Origin: Lonepinella sp051851555
Lineage (GTDB): Bacteria; Pseudomonadota; Gammaproteobacteria; Enterobacterales; Pasteurellaceae
NCBI RefSeq assembly: GCF_051851555.1
Contig: NZ_JBPDVH010000010.1
Coordinates: 1 to 50,783, forward strand
DNA length: 50,783 bases
Reading direction: 5' to 3'
Both the position numbers and the translations under genes were made by a program. Position 1 is the first letter of the stretch; the number at the start of each line of letters is the position of its first letter. Below the pieces are notes generated by a model. It did no database searches. It was given only the letters and a program-made list of their open reading frames with translations, and was not told the DNA's origin. Shown one piece after another: positions 8,222 through 16,599 of this stretch.

Positions 8222-9001
8222 TTAACCGCCGAACATCATGGCCGTTAAGACAAAGTCTAACCCTAATACCAGTAATGACGCATTCACTACCGTTTTCGTT
8301 GTAGATTGGCTAATGCCCTCCGAAGTCGGGATGCAATCATAACCATTGAATAATGCAATCCACACCACGGCAAAAGCAAAAACAAGGCTTTTAATAAAGC
8401 CATACCACAAATCCTGCACGGAAACTGCATTTTGCATGACTGACCAAAAACTGCCGTCATCAATACCTTTCCAATCCACGCCAACTAACGCACCACCAAT
8501 CACCCCAACTGCGGTGAATAATACGGCTAAAATTGGCATGGAAATAATGCCGCCCCAAAAACGTGGTGCAATCACACGACGTAAGGGATCCACAGCCATC
8601 ATTTCAAGGCTAGAAAGCTGTTCCGTGGCTTTCATCAAACCAATTTCGGCGGTTAAAGCAGAACCCGCTCGCCCTGCAAATAACAAGGCGGTCACCACAG
8701 GACCCAATTCACGCAATAAGGATAACGCCACTAACTGTCCCACATTGGCCTCGGCGGCAAAGTCCACCAACACCACATAGCCTTGCAAGCCCAATACCAT
8801 ACCGATAAAAAAGCCCGAGAGCAAAATAATCAGCAAAGACTGCACGCCTAGAACATGTAACTGTTTGATTAATAATGGCGCATGTTTACGAAATTGTGGT
8901 TTACCAACCAACGCTCCCCACAACATAAACCCCGACCGCCCTAAGGCACGCACGGAATGTATCACCGTGGCACCCAGTGCGGAGATCAATTTCACGATCA
9001 T
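8222..9001 (-). CDS. mlaE: Phospholipid ABC transporter permease MlaE
   Basis: MlaE-family integral membrane permease of the intermembrane phospholipid transport system. The 259-aa protein has an amphipathic N-terminal segment and about five membrane helices. Family motifs include LLIILLSGFFIGMVLGLQGY, REL GPVVTALLFAGRAGSALTAEIGLMK (Arg/Gly-rich coupling region) and PRFWGGIISMPILA. The start codon overlaps the mlaF stop (ATGA at 8998-9001), which indicates translational coupling. Confidence 0.96.
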   Translation of the reverse strand: MIVKLISALGATVIHSVRALGRSGFMLWGALVGKPQFRKHAPLLIKQLHVLGVQSLLIILLSGFFIGMVLGLQGYVVLVDFAAEANVGQLVALSLLRELGPVVTALLFAGRAGSALTAEIGLMKATEQLSSLEMMAVDPLRRVIAPRFWGGIISMPILAVLFTAVGVIGGALVGVDWKGIDDGSFWSVMQNAVSVQDLWYGFIKSLVFAFAVVWIALFNGYDCIPTSEGISQSTTKTVVNASLLVLGLDFVLTAMMFGG

Positions 9002-9807
9002 TTAAATAAATCCTCCACCCTGTCATTGGCAGGAAAATGGAAATGTACCGGTCCATCTTCTTGCCCTTGGATAAATTGCACCACTTGTGGATCAGTACTT
9101 TTTAATAAAATATCCGGCGTGCCTTCCGCAATCACTCGCTTATCTGCAATAATATAAGCATAATCTGCGATACTTAACACTTCTTGCACATCATGAGAAA
9201 CCACGATAGAGGTCAAATTCAAGGCCTCATTCAGCCGTTTGATTAAGCTAATAATCACGCCCATACTAATCGGATCTTGTCCGGTAAAGGGTTCATCATA
9301 CATAATCAAATCAGGATCCAAAGCAATGGTACGAGCCAATGCTGCACGACGTGCCATGCCACCTGAAAGTTCTGACGGCATTAGCTCTGCCGCACCTCGT
9401 AAACCGACGGACTCCAATTTCATCAACACAATTTTACGAATTAATTCTTCGGGTAACCGAGTATGCTCACGAATCGGATAAGCCACGTTATCAAAGGTTG
9501 ACATGTCGGTAAACAATGCCCCCGATTGAAACAGCATGCCCATTCGCTGACGTGCTTTATAGAGTTGACTGTTCGACATTTTACAAATATCGTCACCGTC
9601 AAATAAAATCTCGCCTTGCTCAGGGGTAAGCTGTCCACCGATTAACTTTAATAAGGTGGTTTTACCAATTCCCGACGGCCCCATAATGGCCGTAATTTTG
9701 CCCTCGGCAAAGCGCAAATTGAGATTGTCGTAAATAGTACGCTCACCCCGTTTAAACGTGAGATGTTTCACTTCAATTAGTGCTTTCTCCGTCATTTCAT
9801 TTTCCAT
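8998..9807 (-). CDS. mlaF: Phospholipid ABC transporter ATP-binding protein MlaF
   Basis: Cytoplasmic ATPase of the MlaFEDB complex, first gene of the leftward mla-murA operon. The 269-aa product has Walker A GPSGIGKTT, signature LSGGMARRAALART, Walker B LIMYDEP and H-loop SHD. The MARR variant of the signature is typical of the Mla/Ttg2A group. Either ATG at 9807 or the one four codons later (9795) could be used. Both give a length close to E. coli MlaF, and the second has GGA 7 nt upstream. Confidence 0.96.
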   Translation of the reverse strand: MENEMTEKALIEVKHLTFKRGERTIYDNLNLRFAEGKITAIMGPSGIGKTTLLKLIGGQLTPEQGEILFDGDDICKMSNSQLYKARQRMGMLFQSGALFTDMSTFDNVAYPIREHTRLPEELIRKIVLMKLESVGLRGAAELMPSELSGGMARRAALARTIALDPDLIMYDEPFTGQDPISMGVIISLIKRLNEALNLTSIVVSHDVQEVLSIADYAYIIADKRVIAEGTPDILLKSTDPQVVQFIQGQEDGPVHFHFPANDRVEDLFK

Positions 9808-9885
9808 TCCATTTTTTCATTCTGTTATCTTATTCAAATTTGTTCGTGTTTGGACTATTAACTTTTCAATTAGTTCAGTAGACAG

Positions 9886-11235
9886 CTATTTTGCCTCATT
9901 TGGTTTGACCGTCACTTGTGTGATCTCACTTAAAATGGTGCCATCTGAAACAATGGTTTGTATGCGTTGACCTATACCCACTTGTTGCACGGACACAATC
10001 GCTTTTCCTTGTGCATTTTCTGCAATGGCGTAACCTCGTGCCAACACTTTCAACGGACTCAAACTGTCCATTTTGCCACAGCAATGGGCTAAACGCTGCT
10101 GTTTCTGGCGTAAATTATGTTTTAACGCCAAATTTAACCGCACATTTAATTGCTGAATATGCTGTTGTTGCTTTTGCAAGCGATAAGGCACGGGATTATT
10201 ATCCAAACGTCGGCAAAGTGCGGTGAAATTATCCCGTTTTTTTCCCAAACAATGTTGCATAGCTCTGGCTAATCGTTGGGTTAATTGTGCCGTTTGCTGT
10301 TGTTGCAAGGCTAATCTAGCTTGCGGATGCTGATGTTGCAAACGCATTTGCAAATGGCGCAGTTGCTGATATTTTTGTTCAAATAAGCGATCCAATGCCC
10401 GATCTAAGCGTTGCTGCTGATCGGTTAATTGCTGTAATAATTGCCCCTGATCACGGCTCACCAATTCCGCTGCGGCAGAGGGCGTCGGCGCACGCAAATC
10501 TGCCACAAAATCGGCAATCGTCACATCGGTTTCATGCCCCACAGCACTGATAATCGGCAAGCGAGAGTGAAAAATAGCCCGTGCCACGGGTTCCGTATTA
10601 AAACACCATAAATCTTCCAATGAACCGCCACCCCGTCCGACGATCAGCACATCCACTTCTTGGCGTTGATTGGCTAGCTCAATCATTTTCACAATTTCTG
10701 CGGTGGCCTCTTTGCCTTGTACTTGGGTCGGATAAATGACCACATATAAACTGGGATCACGGCGTTTTAAAATTTGTAAAATATCTTGTAACGCCGCACC
10801 TGTCGCCGAAGTCACCACGCCCACCGACTGACAAAAGTGCGGTAGCTTTTTCTTCAAATGTTGAGCAAACAAGCCCTCGGCGGCTAACTGCATTTTCAAC
10901 TGTTCAAACTGTTGTTGTAATAGCCCATCACCGGCGGGTTGCATACTCTCTAAAATCAACTGATAATCGCCACGAGGCTCATACAAACTAACGCCCGCTC
11001 GAACCAAGACTTGCATGCCATTTTGTGGTCGAAAATTGACCCGTTGCGTTTTCATCCGCCACATGGCGCAACGTACTTGCGCATGTTCATCTTTTAAGGT
11101 CAGATACCAATGCCCCGAGACGGGTTGCGTAAAATTGGAAATTTCCCCCGACAACCAAATGGCGCCAAACTGCCCCTCAAGGCTATTTCGCACTGCGCTA
11201 TTGAGTTGTGTCACCGAGTAAATATTCTGTTGCAT
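9886..11235 (-). CDS. xseA: Exodeoxyribonuclease VII large subunit XseA
   Basis: Catalytic subunit of exonuclease VII, which degrades single-stranded DNA from both ends with the small subunit XseB. The 449-aa protein has the N-terminal OB fold (IWLSGEISNFTQPVSGHWYL). The catalytic core has VVTSATGAALQDI, VGRGGGSLEDLWCFN and SAVGHETDVTIADFVADLRA. A long Gln/Leu/Arg-rich coiled coil follows, then the C-terminal VLARGYAIA segment. The xseB gene is not adjacent. An uptake sequence lies inside the gene at 10216. Confidence 0.97.
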   Translation of the reverse strand: MQQNIYSVTQLNSAVRNSLEGQFGAIWLSGEISNFTQPVSGHWYLTLKDEHAQVRCAMWRMKTQRVNFRPQNGMQVLVRAGVSLYEPRGDYQLILESMQPAGDGLLQQQFEQLKMQLAAEGLFAQHLKKKLPHFCQSVGVVTSATGAALQDILQILKRRDPSLYVVIYPTQVQGKEATAEIVKMIELANQRQEVDVLIVGRGGGSLEDLWCFNTEPVARAIFHSRLPIISAVGHETDVTIADFVADLRAPTPSAAAELVSRDQGQLLQQLTDQQQRLDRALDRLFEQKYQQLRHLQMRLQHQHPQARLALQQQQTAQLTQRLARAMQHCLGKKRDNFTALCRRLDNNPVPYRLQKQQQHIQQLNVRLNLALKHNLRQKQQRLAHCCGKMDSLSPLKVLARGYAIAENAQGKAIVSVQQVGIGQRIQTIVSDGTILSEITQVTVKPNEAK

Positions 11236-11250
11236 ACTGAATTTCCATAA

Positions 11251-11277
11251 AAAATCCGATGAATATCATCGGATTTT
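11251..11277 (-). terminator. rne terminator
   Basis: AAAATCCGATGA (11251-11262) and TCATCGGATTTT (11266-11277) form a perfect 12-bp stem with a 3-nt centre. On the minus strand a run of Ts follows. It lies between the rne stop codon and xseA. Confidence 0.88.
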
Positions 11278-11291
11278 CATTGTTTACATGT

Positions 11292-14201
11292 TTATTCCGC
11301 TGCGGCTTTGGTTGGTTCGCTAAACACATGGCTTACCGCACAATGATGACCCGCCGAACCTTTGCCGTGGAAATAATAACGGCTGTCTTTCCATTGCACA
11401 ATCTCATAAGCCGGATTTAATTCTGCACTGGCTTGAGCTAAGGTCATCTCGGCTTTCACATGCTGCACCGCAGACACCGTACCTAGTCGTCCTGTAAACT
11501 GATAAGCACGAGCCGTTTTTTCAACAACCTCGACAGGTTTCACCGCTTGCTCCGTAACTACTGGAGCTACCGCTGTTTCAGCTTGTGCGGCTTGTTCTTC
11601 TAGGATACGTTGTTCTTCATTTAAACGTTCCAAAGATTGCTGTACTTTTTTCTCAACGGCTTCATTAGCAGGCTGCGTCACAAAACCTAAAGGCTGGCTG
11701 GCGACTTTTTCTTCCTTAGCCACTAATGGAATCACTGGCACAACGTCCTCAGTTACGGCTGACTGACCTTGCTGTTGTAACAATTCATCCACCGATAAGA
11801 AATTATTTTCTTTAACTTTTTGCACCGCACTATAATCAATGCACACTTTACCACTGGCTAATTCTGGCGAGGCCACCGCAGCAAATAACGGCATTGGTGA
11901 GGAATTTTCTTGACGGCGACGACGTTGATTGTTCACCCGTAAATGACGAGGTAAACGACGGTTATTGTTACGCTCACGACGCTCATTTTGCGGTGCAGCA
12001 TTTTCCGTCACGTTTGCTACGTTTTCCGTTGCTAGCGCAGAGGTCAAGGTGCTTTCCACCACGCTTTCCGTGACTTTTTCCGCCACAGGTTGCGTTATCG
12101 GCTCGGCCAATGGCGCAATATGCGTATTTTCTACAACCGTTTCATTTGCCTCTTGACCAATTCGTACACGTTTACGCACATCACGACGTTCTCGACGTTG
12201 ACGAACAGGGGCTTTTTCTTCTGTCGCCTCTGCAATGGTCACATTGGCTTGTTTTTCAACGCTATTCGCTACAAGGCTCGTGTCCTCAACTTGCGTTTTA
12301 CGGACGTTACGGCGATTATTGCGTTCTGGACGAGAAGAGGTTGTTTTTTCGCTTAGCGCCTCTTCATTCGGCTTGGTCGTTGTATTACGTTCCGTACGCT
12401 CATTGCGTGGTTTACGGTTATTACGACGATCATTACGAGGCTGACGTTGGCGAGTGTTTACCGGTTTTTCTTCTGGTGCCGGTTCACTGCTAAATAACCC
12501 TTTGAAACCTGCCCACAAACGTGCAAAGAATGATGGTTTAACTTCTGCTTTAGTTTCAACAATCGGCGCAGCCTCTGAAATGGTCATAGACAAGGCTGCC
12601 ATTTCTGCCACATTTTCACTGGCGGAGGTGTCGGTACTGTTCGCCGTCGAACTGGTTTCCGCTAGCGTATAAATGTCTTCTTTATCTTCGTATAATTTGG
12701 CTAAATTATAACTTAATATACCTGCATCTTCGCCATCACGAGAGCGCACCACTTTAAAGTGCGGGGTTTCCATGGCTTGATTTGGTGCTACCACCACATC
12801 CACATCATGACGTTTTTCAATACTTTGAATCGCTTGACGTTTTTCGTTTAATAAATAAGAGGCGATTTCCACCGGCACAATACATTGCACTTGTTTTGAA
12901 TTTTCTTTTAAGGCCTCTTCTTCGATTAAACGCAAGATAGAAAGGGATAAACTTTCATTATCACGCACTTTACCCGTGCCTTGGCAACGTGGGCAAATAT
13001 GATGTGAAGATTCACCTAAAGATGGGCTTAAACGCTGACGTGACATTTCCAACAAGCCAAAACGAGAAATCCGGCTAATTTGGATTCTAGCACGATCTTG
13101 ACGCACCGCATCACGAATGCGATTTTCCACTTCACGTTGGTGACGAATCGGGGTCATATCAATAAAGTCAATCACCACTAAACCGCCTAAGTCACGCAAG
13201 CGTAATTGACGAGCAATTTCATCCGCTGCCTCTAAGTTGGTATTTAAAGCGGTTTCTTCAATATCGCCGCCACGAGTTGAACGAGCGGAGTTAATATCAA
13301 TGGCAATCAAGGCCTCAGTGGCATCAATTACGATGGAACCACCTGATGGCAAACGCACTTCACGTTGGAATGCAGATTCAATTTGTGATTCAATTTGATA
13401 ATGACTGAATAACGGCACTTCGCCTTGGTACAATTTAATGCGATTTAAGAAATCAGGGCGAACGAGCTTGATATGGGCTTTGGCTTTCTCAAACACTTTC
13501 GGACTGTCTACCAAGATTTCGCCGATATCACGACGCAAATAATCACGGATCGCACGCACGATCACATCACTTTCTTGGTGAATTAAAAACGGTGCAGGGC
13601 GACTTTTTGCTACGGTTTGAATAGCATCCCAATGATGCAACAAGACTTTCAAGTCCCATTGTAATTCTTCAGGCGATTTGCCTACCCCAGCGGTACGCAC
13701 AATTAAACCCACGCCATCTGGCACATCCAATGAACTCAAGGCATCTTTTAATTCAAGGCGTTCATCGCCCTCAATACGGCGAGAAATCCCGCCCGCTCTT
13801 GGGTTATTTGGCATGATCACTAAATAACTACCGGCCAGTGAAACAAACGTGGTTAAGGCGGCGCCTTTATTACCTCGTTCTTCTTTGTTCACTTGCACAA
13901 TGACTTCTTGCCCCTCTTTAATCACATCCTTGATGTTCGGGCGGCCGTTATAGCTATAACCGGCAGGAAAATATTCACGGGCAATTTCTTTTAACGGTAA
14001 GAAACCGTGACGGTCAGCGCCATAATCTACAAAGGCGGCCTCCAAACTCGGTTCTACACGGGTAATTTTCCCTTTGTAAATATTGGCTTTTTTTTGTTCG
14101 TGACCTGGACTTTCAATGTCCAAATCAAATAAGCGTTGTCCATCGACTAACGCAACACGCAACTCTTCTTTTTGAGTCGCATTGATTAACATTCTTTTCA
14201 T
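11292..14201 (-). CDS. rne: Ribonuclease E
   Basis: Essential endoribonuclease and scaffold of the RNA degradosome. The 969-aa protein starts MKRMLINATQ as in E. coli. The N-terminal catalytic half has the S1 domain, the metal-binding acidic residues in IAIDINSAR and VIDFIDMTP, and the Zn-link CPRC near residue 404. The C-terminal half is disordered. It has an amphipathic membrane-targeting segment at about residues 555-572 (FFARLWAGFKGLFS), arginine-rich RNA-binding stretches (RRERRDVRKRVRIG, NNQRRRRQ), and a terminal FHGKGSAGHHCAVSHV that resembles the E. coli PNPase-binding microdomain. The long 5' leader is described separately. Confidence 0.97.
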   Translation of the reverse strand: MKRMLINATQKEELRVALVDGQRLFDLDIESPGHEQKKANIYKGKITRVEPSLEAAFVDYGADRHGFLPLKEIAREYFPAGYSYNGRPNIKDVIKEGQEVIVQVNKEERGNKGAALTTFVSLAGSYLVIMPNNPRAGGISRRIEGDERLELKDALSSLDVPDGVGLIVRTAGVGKSPEELQWDLKVLLHHWDAIQTVAKSRPAPFLIHQESDVIVRAIRDYLRRDIGEILVDSPKVFEKAKAHIKLVRPDFLNRIKLYQGEVPLFSHYQIESQIESAFQREVRLPSGGSIVIDATEALIAIDINSARSTRGGDIEETALNTNLEAADEIARQLRLRDLGGLVVIDFIDMTPIRHQREVENRIRDAVRQDRARIQISRISRFGLLEMSRQRLSPSLGESSHHICPRCQGTGKVRDNESLSLSILRLIEEEALKENSKQVQCIVPVEIASYLLNEKRQAIQSIEKRHDVDVVVAPNQAMETPHFKVVRSRDGEDAGILSYNLAKLYEDKEDIYTLAETSSTANSTDTSASENVAEMAALSMTISEAAPIVETKAEVKPSFFARLWAGFKGLFSSEPAPEEKPVNTRQRQPRNDRRNNRKPRNERTERNTTTKPNEEALSEKTTSSRPERNNRRNVRKTQVEDTSLVANSVEKQANVTIAEATEEKAPVRQRRERRDVRKRVRIGQEANETVVENTHIAPLAEPITQPVAEKVTESVVESTLTSALATENVANVTENAAPQNERRERNNNRRLPRHLRVNNQRRRRQENSSPMPLFAAVASPELASGKVCIDYSAVQKVKENNFLSVDELLQQQGQSAVTEDVVPVIPLVAKEEKVASQPLGFVTQPANEAVEKKVQQSLERLNEEQRILEEQAAQAETAVAPVVTEQAVKPVEVVEKTARAYQFTGRLGTVSAVQHVKAEMTLAQASAELNPAYEIVQWKDSRYYFHGKGSAGHHCAVSHVFSEPTKAAAE

Positions 14202-14606
14202 TGTAAAAATTTTCTCATTTTTATTTTAATAAATTCGATTAAAACACACCGCACTTTGCTCATTTGAATAAATTTCAAGCAAAAATTTCCGCAATCGACC
14301 TCGTGTTTTTCGTCCTATGTCTGTCATCTCGACTGTCAAAGACTGGGTGCATTGATTGGGTTATCCAAAATTTGTGTCTAAAACCACAGGATAAATCGGC
14401 GTAATAATCACATATTTCGTTAAAAATTAATGTCTTATGTCTAAACCGCATTAATTGATAAATTAACAAAACTTCATTAATTTTGCCTAGGCAAAATCTG
14501 TATTATTATGGACGTAATACCGCTTTTTAGCAAGGTATTTCAGCAATTTTAATTATTTGTTAATTATGTTAAAATCCGACTAATTTTTCCTGAAAAACAC
14601 AATTTT
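14202..14606. other. Divergent rne / rluC intergenic region with long rne leader
   Basis: This 405-bp stretch has no convincing gene; a 64-codon open frame in it (14275-14469) has no family likeness. It holds the rne promoter (14505-14533), which leaves a leader of about 297 nt before the rne ATG. It also has an 18-bp perfect palindrome near the predicted start (14480-14497) and an uptake sequence (14248-14256). In enterobacteria the rne leader is a long structured RNA through which RNase E cleaves its own message; a leader of similar size here fits that role, though I could not match individual hairpins. Confidence 0.6.
14505..14533 (-). promoter_or_regulatory. Probable rne promoter
   Basis: On the minus strand -35 TTGCTA (14528-14533), a 17-nt spacer and -10 CATAAT (14505-14510) place the start near 14498. 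The predicted initiation point coincides with the palindrome ATTTTGCCTAGGCAAAAT at 14480-14497. Confidence 0.6.
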
Positions 14607-15578
14607 ATGACAAACCAACCCAACGCTATTATTAATTCCTCCGTCAAAATGCTCGATATTTCGGCTGATGAGGCGGGGCAACGTATCGACAACTATTTAT
14701 TAACCAAGCTCAAAGGTGTGCCAAAAAGCCTGATTTATCGTATTGTGCGAAAAGGCGAAGTGCGAGTAAATAAGGGGCGCATTAAACCAGAATATAAATT
14801 ACAAGCGGGTGATGTGGTGCGAGTGCCGCCTGTGCGAGTATCAGAAAAAGCTCAAGCGCCGATTTCTACCAAACTGAATAAGGTGGCGCAATTAGAAAGC
14901 CAAATTATTTTTGAGGACGATTGTTTATTGGTGATCAATAAACCCTCAGGCATTGCCGTACATGGCGGCAGTGGCTTAAGTTTTGGGGTGATTGAGGGCT
15001 TGCGTGCATTGCGTCCAGAGGCCAGATTTCTGGAATTAGTCCATCGTATCGACCGAGATACGTCGGGGATTTTATTAGTGGCAAAAAAACGCTCTGCCTT
15101 ACGCAATTTACATGAACAGTTACGCATTAAAACCGTGCAAAAAGACTACTTGGCCTTGGTGCGTGGACAATGGCAATCCCATGTAAAAGTGGTTCAAGCC
15201 CCGTTACTCAAAAATGAATTGGCGAGCGGTGAACGCATTGTCAAAGTGAGCGAACAAGGCAAACCAAGTGAAACCCGTTTTAGTATTGAAGAACGTTATG
15301 CCAATGCGACCTTAGTCAAAGCCTCTCCGGTCACAGGGCGAACCCATCAAATTCGGGTGCATACCTTGCATGCAGGCCACCCTATTGCCTTAGATGATAA
15401 ATACGGGGATAAAAAATTTGACGAAGAAATGACCGCACTTGGGTTAGATCGTTTATTTTTACATGCCTTTAATATTCGTTTTGAACATCCAAAAACAGGG
15501 GAAACCTTGCAATTAACCGCCCCGTTAGATAAAAATATGAAAACGATTTTGCAAAAATTACGAGAACAAAGCCAATGA
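14607..15578 (+). CDS. rluC: 23S rRNA pseudouridine synthase RluC
   Basis: Pseudouridine synthase of the RluA family; RluC modifies positions 955, 2504 and 2580 of 23S rRNA in E. coli. The 323-aa protein has an N-terminal S4 RNA-binding domain (DEAGQRIDNYLLTKLKGVPK, RKGEVRVNKGRIKPEYKL). The catalytic domain has HRIDRDTSG, where Asp is the nucleophile, and RTHQIRVH. Divergence from rne matches the E. coli gene order. The stop overlaps the next start by 4 nt (ATGA). Confidence 0.97.
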   Translation: MTNQPNAIINSSVKMLDISADEAGQRIDNYLLTKLKGVPKSLIYRIVRKGEVRVNKGRIKPEYKLQAGDVVRVPPVRVSEKAQAPISTKLNKVAQLESQIIFEDDCLLVINKPSGIAVHGGSGLSFGVIEGLRALRPEARFLELVHRIDRDTSGILLVAKKRSALRNLHEQLRIKTVQKDYLALVRGQWQSHVKVVQAPLLKNELASGERIVKVSEQGKPSETRFSIEERYANATLVKASPVTGRTHQIRVHTLHAGHPIALDDKYGDKKFDEEMTALGLDRLFLHAFNIRFEHPKTGETLQLTAPLDKNMKTILQKLREQSQ

Positions 15579-16111
15579 AAATCAATAAATTATATGGATT
15601 ATGCTTAATCACACTCTCCTCATTGACACTCCCCACCTTGGCAAGTGCGGTGGAAAATCCTGTTGTTTTGCCGAGCGACATTATCGGCGAATGGACATGT
15701 CAAATTTTCTATCCCCATTTAGGCGTGGAATCATTGGATCAATTTGATTTTCAAGCGGATGGCACATCACTAGGCATCGGGATAATAAATTTCCAAAAAA
15801 CTTTTACTTATGAAAGCCACCATACAGGACATTGGGAACTGAAAGGAAATATGTTGTCAGAAACCAGTACCAACTATGTTTTTGGCAAAATTCATTCCAA
15901 AGAAACGGAACAAAAGCTCAAAAACAGTCCTGAATTAAACGAATTTGAACAAAAAATCTTTCAGACATTTACTCAAAACGCCAACGACGGAAAACCTGTG
16001 AATATTGAAATCACTGAATTGAAAGGCAATAAAATGCGGATTAACCATGTATGGGATAACCAAGAACGCCATGCGGGATTATGCGTGAAAAAAACAAAAG
16101 AGAACAGCTAA
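15575..16111 (+). CDS. Exported hypothetical protein (possibly lipocalin-like)
   Basis: A 178-aa protein that I do not recognise. It starts with a clear Sec signal peptide (MKINKLYGLCLITLSS... with cleavage after ASA, near residue 25). The mature part opens with DIIGEWTCQIFY and continues with alternating strands (DFQADGTSLG, TGHWELKGNMLSE). That pattern is reminiscent of small lipocalin-like or beta-barrel domains. One Cys in the first strand and one near the C-terminus (AGLCVKK) could form a disulfide. The ATG overlaps the rluC stop, so it is translated with rluC. An uptake sequence lies within the signal-peptide region (15643). Function unknown. Confidence 0.8.
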   Translation: MKINKLYGLCLITLSSLTLPTLASAVENPVVLPSDIIGEWTCQIFYPHLGVESLDQFDFQADGTSLGIGIINFQKTFTYESHHTGHWELKGNMLSETSTNYVFGKIHSKETEQKLKNSPELNEFEQKIFQTFTQNANDGKPVNIEITELKGNKMRINHVWDNQERHAGLCVKKTKENS

Positions 16112-16116
16112 ACAAA

Positions 16117-16140
16117 AACGCCTAGCATCCGCTAGGCGTT
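16117..16140. terminator. Bidirectional terminator between the exported protein gene and trxA
   Basis: AACGCCTAGC (16117-16126) and GCTAGGCGTT (16131-16140) form a perfect 10-bp stem with loop ATCC. A T-run follows on the plus strand and a matching one on the minus strand. It can end both convergent transcripts. Confidence 0.9.
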
Positions 16141-16147
16141 TTCAAGA

Positions 16148-16471
16148 TTATAATGCTTGATTAACAAATGAGGCTAATTGTGTTTTTGGCACCGCACCCA
16201 CTTGCGTAGCTAGCACTTTGCCCTCTTTGAATAAAAGCAACGTTGGAATCCCACGCACACCAAATTGTGCTGGTGTTCCTTGGTTATCGTCAATGTTCAT
16301 TTTTACAATTTTGACTTTATCACCATATTCTTTAGCAAGATCTTCCAAAATCGGGCCAACCATACGACAAGGACCACACCAAGGCGCCCAAAAATCTAAT
16401 AATACAGGTACATCTGAATTTAACACATCTGCTTCAAATGACGCATCGGTTACATGTAATACATCTGCCAT
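16148..16471 (-). CDS. trxA: Thioredoxin
   Basis: Cytoplasmic dithiol reductant. The 107-aa product has the full thioredoxin fold with the active site FWAPWCGPCRMVGP, the buried Asp in VLLDFWAPW, and the cis-Pro in RGIPTLLLFKEG. RBS AAGGA is about 7 nt before the ATG. The gene is monocistronic, with a shared terminator downstream and metB further upstream on the same strand. Confidence 0.98.
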   Translation of the reverse strand: MADVLHVTDASFEADVLNSDVPVLLDFWAPWCGPCRMVGPILEDLAKEYGDKVKIVKMNIDDNQGTPAQFGVRGIPTLLLFKEGKVLATQVGAVPKTQLASFVNQAL

Positions 16472-16599
16472 TTTTCATTCCTTTTTTAAGAGTATAAATT
16501 TGAAATCATTTCAGGGCGATACCCTAAAGCTGAAAATATCATAACACAGCTATAAAATTATCACCCTTTATTTAATCAATCATTTCCATTTGTAAAACC

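Noticed and set aside
12110..12493. 127-codon open frame antisense to rne
   Set aside because: It lies opposite the Arg/Glu-rich low-complexity part of rne, has no family likeness, and its composition is a mirror of the rne codons.
14275..14469. 64-codon frame in the rne leader
   Set aside because: No recognisable domain or RBS. It lies inside the region expected to be an RNA leader.
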